A stretch of 5,342 nucleotides of DNA from an uncultured Sporolactobacillus sp. (GTDB lineage Bacteria; Bacillota; Bacilli; Bacillales; Sporolactobacillaceae). The DNA lies in assembly GCA_900543345.1 (NCBI GenBank), contig UQRJ01000219.1, positions 1-5,342 of the forward strand. The letters are read 5' to 3'. Both the position numbers and the translations under genes were made by a program. Within the stretch, counting starts at the first letter, position 1, and the number at the start of each line of letters is the position of its first letter. Of the stretch, positions 1 through 5,342 are shown one piece after another. Under the pieces are notes generated by a model. The model had not been told where the DNA came from. It did not search any database and was given only the letters and a program-made list of their open reading frames with translations.

Positions 1-46
1 AGATGTCTTAGGGTCTCGTGGGCTCGGAGATGTGTATAAGAGACAG
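1..46 (+). other. Nextera/Tn5 sequencing adapter with i7 index (artefact)
   Basis: This is synthetic library sequence, not genome. In order it holds AGAT (the tail of the P7 oligo, 1-4), an 8-base index GTCTTAGG (5-12, reverse complement of CCTAAGAC, which I recall as Nextera XT v2 index N726), the Nextera read-2 sequence GTCTCGTGGGCTCGG (13-27), and the 19-base Tn5 mosaic end AGATGTGTATAAGAGACAG (28-46). Bases 4-46 are an exact inverted copy of 5300-5342. Genomic sequence starts at 47. The mosaic end should not be read as a natural Tn5/IS50 end, because it is joined directly to the sequencing primer and index. Confidence 0.99.
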
Positions 47-62
47 ATCATAAAAAGATCCG

Positions 63-89
63 TTAACAACACTATATAATTAATATAGT
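63..89 (+). promoter_or_regulatory. Possible promoter with an overlapping palindromic operator
   Basis: The most AT-rich stretch of the leader lies here. ACTATAT (71-77) and ATATAGT (83-89) form a perfect 7-base inverted repeat around a 5-base AT-only centre, the form expected of a dimeric repressor site. TATAAT (75-80) is a perfect -10 hexamer but has no recognisable -35 at the usual distance. The alternative pair TTAACA (63-68) and TATAGT (84-89) has good hexamers but only a 15-base spacer. A start near 95-100 would give roughly 105 bases of untranslated leader before the lipoprotein gene. Only 16 genomic bases precede this site, so a regulator gene or the rest of the promoter may be cut off. 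The role is inferred. Confidence 0.35.
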
Positions 90-185
90 TAAAATGCATG
101 TCACCATCAAGTGAAGAGATATAACATGAAGGGTACGAGATGGTTTTTGCATAGAGGGCGTTTCGAAGCTTCAATCATTTCAAAC

Positions 186-200
186 GAGGGGGCAGAAGGA
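186..200 (+). promoter_or_regulatory. Shine-Dalgarno region deciding the lipoprotein start
   Basis: GAGGGGG (186-192) and GAAGGA (195-200) lie just upstream of the ATG at 204, with spacers of 11 and 3 bases. No comparable site precedes the in-frame GTG at 111 or ATG at 126. Together with the lipoprotein signal peptide beginning exactly at the ATG, this fixes the start at 204. Confidence 0.7.
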
Positions 201-203
201 ATC

Positions 204-1535
204 ATGCGGAAAAAGGGGAAGGTGTTCAGCGTCTGTTTGGCGCTCATATTGGTCGGTTCACTGATCAGTGGTTGCGGAAACGGGAGCAGTTCGAAAGGTC
301 AGGATAAAGTCCTGAATGTCGCCGCTTTGGAAGGCGGCTACGGCAAAAGCATGTATAGCCGGGTGATCAAGGCCTTTGAAAAAGAAAATCCGGGTGTCAA
401 GGTAAAGCTGACCATCAGCAAAAGCATTGAAGACGAGATTACACCGAATATGAAAGCCGGAAAATATCCCGATGTCGTGGTTCTCGGTCAAGGACGGGCG
501 GCCGGTTTAACCGAATCGCTGATTAAAGATAAAAATCTGGAAGATTTGACCGGTGTTCTAAACATGAAGGTGCCCGGTGAGTCGCAAAAGGTCAAAGACA
601 AGCTGATCCCGGGGATTGTGGGTAATTTAAATACGAATCCGTACAATAATGATCATGTTTATTTAATGCCGATGTATTATGCACCGACTGGGTTGGTTTA
701 TAACAAGGGACTGTTTAAGCAAAAGGGCTGGAGCGTTCCGCAAACACTGGATGAATGGTTTGCCCTGGGAGAGAAGGCCAAGAAGGAAAATATCTCGCTC
801 TTTACCTATCCGACAGCCGGCTATCTTGATTCGTATTTTTATTCATTGCTTGCCGACGTCGGCGGGGTTGATTTTTATAAAGATGTAATGACCTATAAGA
901 AAAATGTTTGGCAATCGCCAGATGCTAAAAAGGTACTGCAAGTAACGGATAAACTGCTCACCAATTATACGGCAAAGGATACCGTCGGCAATGCCAATGA
1001 GCAAGATTTCACGAAGAACCAACAAATGATTTTGGATAATAAAGCGCTATTCATGCCGAACGGGACGTGGATTGTCGGTGAGATGGCGGACGCGCCGAAA
1101 GCAAACGGCTTTGAATGGGGTCTGATGCCGATGCCGGCGGTCGAAAAGGATGGCCAGCGGTTCATTACCACATCGGTTGAATCGGCATGGATTCCGAAAG
1201 CGGCAAGCAATAAAACCGTCGCCAAGAAATTTATCGCTTTCTTGTATTCCGACAAAGCCGCCCATATCTTCATGAAATCGAATGCGATTCAGCCGATTAA
1301 AGGACTGGCCGAGCAAATTAAGGGGAGCAATAAGGCATTTTATGACGTGTACCAACAAAAAGATGTAAAGGCGCTGGTCGGCGGCTTCACCAGCACAAAA
1401 CCGGTGGAGGGGGTCAACATTAAGGAAACCTTATTTGATACGGCCAATAGTATCATTACCGGCGATAAAACAGTCGCGCAATGGCAGAAAGCATTGAATG
1501 CGGCCAGTGAGAAGTTGCGTCAGGCGAAGGAATAG
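204..1535 (+). CDS. ABC transporter sugar-binding lipoprotein (family 1 solute-binding protein)
   Basis: A 443-residue extracellular solute-binding lipoprotein that captures a sugar and delivers it to the permease pair encoded next. Residues 1-24 are a lipoprotein signal peptide: basic MRKKGK, a hydrophobic core, then the lipobox I-S-G-C with Cys24 as the lipid-modified residue, followed by a Gly/Ser-rich linker. The mature part has family 1 SBP (SBP_bac_1) hallmarks: the early KAFEKENPGVKVKL strand (57-69), YPDVVVLG (88-95), the hinge segment PTGLVYNKGLFKQKGW (161-176) with TLDEW after it, NGTWIVGEM (286-294), and IPKAASNKTVAKKFIAFL (330-347). The overall look is close to the N-acetylglucosamine/diacetylchitobiose-binding (NgcE-like) branch. 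Length is normal for the family. An in-frame extension back to GTG 111 is rejected because it would bury the signal peptide. From the phosphorylase downstream I infer galacto-N-biose or lacto-N-biose as ligand; the protein sequence alone does not show this. Confidence 0.93.
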   Translation: MRKKGKVFSVCLALILVGSLISGCGNGSSSKGQDKVLNVAALEGGYGKSMYSRVIKAFEKENPGVKVKLTISKSIEDEITPNMKAGKYPDVVVLGQGRAAGLTESLIKDKNLEDLTGVLNMKVPGESQKVKDKLIPGIVGNLNTNPYNNDHVYLMPMYYAPTGLVYNKGLFKQKGWSVPQTLDEWFALGEKAKKENISLFTYPTAGYLDSYFYSLLADVGGVDFYKDVMTYKKNVWQSPDAKKVLQVTDKLLTNYTAKDTVGNANEQDFTKNQQMILDNKALFMPNGTWIVGEMADAPKANGFEWGLMPMPAVEKDGQRFITTSVESAWIPKAASNKTVAKKFIAFLYSDKAAHIFMKSNAIQPIKGLAEQIKGSNKAFYDVYQQKDVKALVGGFTSTKPVEGVNIKETLFDTANSIITGDKTVAQWQKALNAASEKLRQAKE

Positions 1536-1547
1536 ATTGTCATTCAT

Positions 1548-1580
1548 GAGGCTGCTTCCGATCTTCGAAGGGGCAGTCTC
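1548..1580 (+). terminator. Stem-loop after the binding-protein gene, possible attenuator or mRNA-stabilising hairpin
   Basis: Bases 1548-1558 (GAGGCTGCTTC) pair with 1570-1580 (GGGGCAGTCTC) in an 11-pair stem that includes three G-T wobbles and encloses an 11-base loop. It begins 12 bases after the stop codon. The following bases (GATTTATATC) are AT-rich but lack a real T tract, so it is not a clear intrinsic terminator. A hairpin between a binding-protein gene and its permease genes is common in sugar ABC operons, where it gives excess binding protein over permease; that role here is inference. Farther on, CGCTGC (1598-1603) and GCAGCG (1626-1631) could form a second, weaker stem. The remainder of the 147-base gap shows no gene I can support. 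Confidence 0.45.
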
Positions 1581-1667
1581 GATTTATATCTACGGCTCGC
1601 TGCCCGGCAGATAGATACCGATTCTGCAGCGCAACGGCGAGGATGACGCCGCAAGGAGTCATGAGAT

Positions 1668-1675
1668 GGGAGGGG
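1668..1675 (+). promoter_or_regulatory. Shine-Dalgarno site for a TTG start
   Basis: GGGAGGGG ends 7 bases before the TTG at 1683. The permease frame has a TGA stop at 1662-1664 and no ATG or GTG between that stop and 1683, so the TTG is the only start that keeps the basic N-terminus and whole first membrane segment. The next in-frame ATG (residue 18) falls inside that segment. Confidence 0.75.
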
Positions 1676-1682
1676 AATCCGT

Positions 1683-2579
1683 TTGGGAAAATCAAGGCGC
1701 AGAAGCGATCGTCGCTTTATCATCCTTTGTTCCATGCCGGCGGTTGTGCTATATGTTCTATTTATGATTCTTCCGACGATGAATGTGTTTCGGATGTCGC
1801 TATACAAATGGAGCGGCTTCTCGATTACAAAATCCTTTGTCGGTTTGGATAACTTTAAGATTTTAATCGCGGATGAAAACTTTATCAAGGCTTTTCAAAA
1901 TACCATACTCTTGTTGGTTGTTGTCACCATTGTGACAATGGGACTGGCTTTGTTGCTGGCAGCGTTGATGTCAATGGAGAAATTGAAGGGGAAGAGCCTC
2001 TATCGCTTTATTATCTACATTCCCAATGTGTTGTCGATTGTCGTGATTGCCGCGATCTTCTCGGCGATATACGACCAAAAAAATGGTTTACTGAACAACA
2101 TACTGGGTGCCTTTCGGCTCGGCGCCTGGAAGCAGGTGTGGCTCGGCGATCAACACATCATCATCTATAGTATTGCGCTTGCCATGGTCTGGCAGTCGGT
2201 CGGCTATTATATGGTCATGTATGCTTCGAGTATGGCCAGCATCCCAAGCAGTCTGTACGAAGCAGCGTCACTTGAGGGAGCCGGCAAAATCAAACAGTTT
2301 TTCTCAATCACGCTTCCGCTGATCTGGTACAGCGTTCGCAATACACTGACGTTTTTTATCATTAGTTCGATTAATTTAAGCTTCGTATTGATTAAGGCGA
2401 TGACTAACGGCGGACCAGATGGATCGTCAGAAGTGCTGCTGAGTTATATGTATAAACAGGCCTACACGAATTCGTCGTATGGCTATGGCATGGCGATCGG
2501 AGTTGTCATCTTTGTCTTTTCATTTGCCTTGTCGCTAATTGTCAACAAGATTACTGAACGGGAGACATTGCACTACTGA
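1683..2579 (+). CDS. Sugar ABC transporter permease, first subunit (MalF/UgpA type)
   Basis: A 298-residue integral membrane protein, one half of the transmembrane channel of a CUT1-type carbohydrate importer. Six hydrophobic segments can be seen at about residues 12-36, 73-97, 107-129, 160-182, 217-239 and 268-288. The cytoplasmic loop carries the EAA motif that docks the ATPase: LYEAASLEGAGKIKQFFSITLP (residues 191-212, with E193-A194-A195, G199 and terminal L-P). The N-terminal MSLYKWSGF (38-46) followed by FVGLDNFKIL is typical of MalF/UgpA-like subunits. It starts with TTG behind a strong Shine-Dalgarno site, 147 bases after the binding-protein gene. The second permease follows after 17 bases, and the pair is expected to form a heterodimer. 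No ATP-binding subunit is encoded in the window. Confidence 0.93.
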   Translation: MGKSRRRSDRRFIILCSMPAVVLYVLFMILPTMNVFRMSLYKWSGFSITKSFVGLDNFKILIADENFIKAFQNTILLLVVVTIVTMGLALLLAALMSMEKLKGKSLYRFIIYIPNVLSIVVIAAIFSAIYDQKNGLLNNILGAFRLGAWKQVWLGDQHIIIYSIALAMVWQSVGYYMVMYASSMASIPSSLYEAASLEGAGKIKQFFSITLPLIWYSVRNTLTFFIISSINLSFVLIKAMTNGGPDGSSEVLLSYMYKQAYTNSSYGYGMAIGVVIFVFSFALSLIVNKITERETLHY

Positions 2580-2596
2580 GGGGGGGAGGAAGACAG

Positions 2597-3475
2597 ATGA
2601 TCGATCATGAAAAAAGAATGAATAAGTTTGTCAATGTTTTTACTTATTTGCTGGTGATCGCGATTGCTCTCGCCATTCTTATTCCGGTCTTGTGGGTGAC
2701 CTTAGCTTCATTCAAGCAAAAAAGCGAATTTTATGGGAATCCCTGGGCTCTGCCCAGGGGATTAGATATTCATAACTTTATCGATGCTTTCGTAACAGCG
2801 AAAATGGGGCAATATTTCCTGAATTCCGTGATTGTGACAGCTTGCGCGTTAGTGCTTAATCTGCTGCTTTCGGTCCCTGCGGCATATGTGATTTCCAGGT
2901 TTAAATTTAGGGGCCGAAAGCTGTTAAATACCTTTTTCATGGCCGGCTTGTTTATTAATGTCAACTATATCGTCGTACCCATTTTTCTGATGTTGGTGCA
3001 GGGCGATCGCCGGCTGATGAACTTCTTTCCGAATGGTTTTTTCATTAATAATCTCTTTATCCTGGCGTTGGTTTATGCCGCGACAACGATTCCGTTTACG
3101 ATTTATCTCTTAGGCGGCTATCTGCAAACTATTTCGCCGGAGTATGAGGAAGCGGCAATGATGGACGGCGCGACGCATCTGCAAGTCATGAATCGGGTCA
3201 TTATTCCGATGGCCAAGCCGTCGATTATCACGGTTGTCTTATTTAACTTTCTCTCATATTGGAACGACTATATTATTTCGCTGACGCTGATGCCGGGAGA
3301 AAATCGGACGCTGCAAGTCGGGCTGTTGAATTTGATGACTGCCCAGAAAGCTGCCGCAAACTATGGCCGCCTTTATGCGGGCATGGTGATTGTCATGATT
3401 CCGGCGTTAATGATCTATGCATTTATTCAAAAGCAGATGCTGGAAGGCATGGCGTCCGGCGGTTCGAAAGAATAA
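2597..3475 (+). CDS. Sugar ABC transporter permease, second subunit (MalG/AraQ type)
   Basis: A 292-residue inner-membrane permease that partners the preceding gene product. Hydrophobic segments lie at about residues 12-36, 72-98, 108-134, 150-172, 208-228 and 258-278. The EAA docking loop is SPEYEEAAMMDGATHLQVMNRVIIP (180-204; E185-A186-A187, G191, I203-P204), preceded by the characteristic IPFTIYLLGGYLQTI. FNFLSYWNDYI (216-226) and the short C-terminal tail ending LEGMASGGSKE also fit the MalG/AraQ group. A strong Shine-Dalgarno site, GGAGGA (2585-2590) within a purine-rich run containing seven consecutive G, sits 6 bases before the ATG. The 17-base gaps on both sides suggest co-transcription and coupled expression with the first permease and the phosphorylase. 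The exact sugar cannot be read from a permease; context suggests a beta-1,3-galactosyl-N-acetylhexosamine. Confidence 0.93.
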   Translation: MIDHEKRMNKFVNVFTYLLVIAIALAILIPVLWVTLASFKQKSEFYGNPWALPRGLDIHNFIDAFVTAKMGQYFLNSVIVTACALVLNLLLSVPAAYVISRFKFRGRKLLNTFFMAGLFINVNYIVVPIFLMLVQGDRRLMNFFPNGFFINNLFILALVYAATTIPFTIYLLGGYLQTISPEYEEAAMMDGATHLQVMNRVIIPMAKPSIITVVLFNFLSYWNDYIISLTLMPGENRTLQVGLLNLMTAQKAAANYGRLYAGMVIVMIPALMIYAFIQKQMLEGMASGGSKE

Positions 3476-3492
3476 CGGAAACAGGGGGAATT

Positions 3493-5299
3493 ATGTTGGC
3501 CAAGGGAAGAGTGACCCTTCCAAGTGAAGAGAACTATTTTAAAGAAACGATGGCTATTGCGAAAAAATGGGGAGCGGATGCCGTCCGCGATTCTGACGGG
3601 ACGCAGCTTGATCCTCAGTTGGCGGAAAGCGATCTGAAGATCTACCGTGTTTATTTTCCAAGTCGGGGGCACAACGCCTTCATTCGGCAGCATATGGACG
3701 AATGTCCGCAAATTTTTCTGATGTCCCGGCGAACGATGGCGACGCAACCGACAGTGGCAATTGATTTCCTGCAAGACTATTATCAGGAACAGGTCACGCC
3801 GAATTATGTGCACGAACCAAAGAAATATTGGGAGGTGATTGATCGGACGACCGGTGAAACGGTCCCTGCCGACCGCTGGGAGATCGATCGCAATGTGCAT
3901 CGCGTTACCATTCACGGCGCAAGACGGTGGCATGAATACACCGTGTCGTTTCTGGCTTTTATCATTTGGGATCCTGTTGAAATGTACAATCATCTGACGA
4001 ATCAGTGGACGGATAAGCCGCATCAGATCCCCTTTGATGTGCTTCAGCTGCATGCGCATCAGTTTCTTTTGCAGACGATGAAACAATGGCTTCAGGACCA
4101 TCCTGAGGTGGATGTCGTTCGATTTACGACGTTTTTCTACCAGTTTTCGTTGGTGTTTAATCAATATCGCAAAGAAAAATTTGTCGACTGGTTTGGCTAT
4201 GGGGCCAGTGTTTCCCCGCTGATGCTTCGCCGGTTTGCCAAGGAAAAGGGCTATGCGCTAAGAGCGGAGGACTTTGTCGACGAAGGCTATTATAATTCCT
4301 CGTTTCGCATTCCTTCCGCTCATTATTTGGCTTATATCGACTTTGTCCAACGCCTGGTCACGCAGACTGTCAGACAACTCACCGACCTTGTCCATACTAG
4401 CGGCAAAGAGGCGATGATGTTTCTTGGCGATCAGTGGATCGGCACGGAACCGTATGGCCGTTATTTTCAACAGACGGGACTCGATGCGGTCGTCGGCAGT
4501 GTCGGCGACGGCACGACGCTGCGGATGATTGCCGATATTCCTCATGTGAATTATACAGAAGGGCGCTTCCTTCCCTACTTTTTTCCCGATACATTTTATG
4601 AGGGGAATGATCCAAGCGCCGAAGCTCTCGCCAACTGGATCAAGGCACGGCGAGCGATCTTGCGCAGTCCGATTGATCGGATGGGGTATGGTGGTTATTT
4701 AAGTTTGGCCAATAAGTTTCCCCATTTTATCGACACAATTAGTCAGATTACGAATGAATTCAGAGAAATCCATGACCAGCTGCGGGGAGCGAAACCGTAT
4801 GCCGAATTAAAAGTCGCGATCCTCAACAGCTGGGGGAAACTCAGAACATGGCAAGCGTTTACGGTCGCCCATGCTTTATATTGTAAAGAAGCTTACTCTT
4901 ATTACGGCGTTCTGGAATCGTTAAGCGGGATGAATGTCGCGGTTTCATTTATCAGTTTTGACGACCTGCTGCAAAACGGAATTGATCCGTCGATTGACGT
5001 GATCATTAATGCCGGGGCTGCCGGTACGGCGTTTTCCGGTGGCGGGATTTGGAGAAACGCACGGTTAACGGGAATGATTCATCAATGGATTTATCAAGGC
5101 GGCGGTTTTATCGGTGTCGGCGAACCGGCGGCGCTCAGCTTCCAGGGCAAATATTTTCAATTGGCCCAGGCTTTAGGCGTGGATAAAGAAATCGGGTTCA
5201 GCCTGTCTACCGATAAATATTTCAAAACGACAGCGGCTGAGCATTTTATTACTGCCGATACCAGCGACTTTGATTTCGGCGAACCGGTAAATAGTGTCT
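3493..5299 (+). CDS. gnpA: 1,3-beta-galactosyl-N-acetylhexosamine phosphorylase (GH112), 3' end missing
   Basis: A cytoplasmic inverting phosphorylase (EC 2.4.1.211) that splits galacto-N-biose and/or lacto-N-biose I with phosphate into alpha-galactose 1-phosphate and GalNAc or GlcNAc, saving ATP at the galactokinase step. Recognised from long blocks shared with the Bifidobacterium longum enzyme as I recall it: GRxTLPSEEN (5-14), YTVSFLAFIIWDPVEMYNHLTN (149-170), DVVRFTTFFYQF (207-218), EAMMFLGDQWIGTEPY (306-321), ADIP..YTEGRFLPYFFPDTFYEGNDPS (347-375), RMGYGGYLSLA (396-406). Numbering is collinear over this region, so the general acid is Asp313; Arg32, Asn166, Arg210, Arg358 and Tyr362 are also kept. 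Position 236 is Tyr, not Cys. Residues 1 to about 434 form the TIM-barrel catalytic domain; the rest seen is the alpha/beta domain. ATG follows AGGGGG (3483-3488) by 4 bases. About 602 residues are genomic; the family has about 720-750, so the C-terminal beta domain is missing. GNB versus LNB preference is unresolved. Confidence 0.95.
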
Positions 5300-5342
5300 C
5301 TGTCTCTTATACACATCTCCGAGCCCACGAGACCCTAAGACA
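5300..5342 (-). other. Nextera/Tn5 sequencing adapter with the same i7 index (artefact)
   Basis: The reverse complement of the left-end adapter: mosaic end CTGTCTCTTATACACATCT (5300-5318), read-2 sequence CCGAGCCCACGAGAC (5319-5333), index CCTAAGAC (5334-5341) and the first base of the P7 tail (5342). This is what a forward read shows when it runs through a short insert. The phosphorylase frame stays open through it, so any protein predicted to the contig end would carry a false tail. Confidence 0.99.

Noticed and set aside
178..196. Possible cre (CcpA) site around TTCAAACGAGGGGGCA.
   Set aside because: It shares only the AAACG core; the conserved TG at the left and the A/T pair after CG are absent.
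111..203. 31-residue N-terminal extension of the binding protein from GTG 111 (or from ATG 126).
   Set aside because: It has no good Shine-Dalgarno site and would bury the lipoprotein signal peptide, which starts exactly at ATG 204 behind purine-rich ribosome sites.
258..1358. Several short open frames on both strands within the binding-protein gene.
   Set aside because: All lie inside a gene with clear family hallmarks throughout; none has a convincing ribosome site or known motif.
1643..1852. 69-codon + strand frame overlapping the start of the first permease.
   Set aside because: Not called as a gene because its product has no recognisable motif and most of it lies within the permease gene. 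The ATG at 1661 is kept only as a possible translational effect in the findings.
3427..4164. Long reverse-strand open frame (245 codons) opposite the phosphorylase start.
   Set aside because: The + strand here encodes strongly conserved GH112 blocks. The reverse product is rich in His, Arg and Pro, shows no recognisable motif and crosses the permease-phosphorylase junction, so it is a shadow frame.
4258..4615. Two further reverse-strand open frames within the phosphorylase gene.
   Set aside because: They overlap the most conserved catalytic region around Asp313 on the other strand and have no recognisable protein features.
1..5342. Composite transposon or Tn5-like element suggested by perfect inverted ends with mosaic-end sequence.
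   Set aside because: The ends carry Illumina primer and index sequence, no transposase gene is present, and the repeat stops exactly at the adapter boundary.

Overview
This is a short-read assembly contig of about 5.3 kb whose two ends are synthetic. Bases 1-46 and 5300-5342 are Illumina Nextera/Tn5 transposase adapter plus the same 8-base index, in inverted orientation. Genuine genomic sequence therefore runs from 47 to at most 5299. All genes lie on the + strand. Strong purine-rich Shine-Dalgarno sites (runs of G), a TTG start, a lipoprotein-type solute-binding protein and the transporter families suggest a Gram-positive Bacillota (Firmicutes) host; the order and genus cannot be fixed from the sequence alone.

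Layout: 47-203 is a leader with an AT-rich palindrome and a possible promoter. 204-1535 encodes a family 1 sugar-binding lipoprotein. 1536-1682 is a 147-base gap with a stem-loop. 1683-2579 (TTG start) and 2597-3475 encode the two membrane permeases of a carbohydrate ABC importer. 3493-5299 is the first four fifths or so of a GH112 1,3-beta-galactosyl-N-acetylhexosamine phosphorylase (galacto-N-biose/lacto-N-biose phosphorylase, gnpA/lnpA type), cut off by the contig end. The gaps before the second permease and before the phosphorylase are both 17 bases, so these genes look like one operon.

Working model: the lipoprotein captures galacto-N-biose (Gal-beta-1,3-GalNAc, from mucin O-glycans) and/or lacto-N-biose I (Gal-beta-1,3-GlcNAc, from milk oligosaccharides and glycoconjugates). 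The two permeases import it, powered by an ATPase not encoded here (probably a shared MsmX/UgpC-type protein). The cytoplasmic phosphorylase splits it with phosphate to galactose 1-phosphate and GalNAc or GlcNAc. The gene order SBP-permease-permease-phosphorylase matches the bifidobacterial lacto-N-biose/galacto-N-biose cluster, where nahK, galT and galE follow; the equivalents would lie beyond the right end.

I found no wholly new system. The points most worth a second look are the adapter contamination (including a known type of false protein tail), a natural Tyr at position 236 of the phosphorylase, and the TTG start with a competing out-of-frame ATG.
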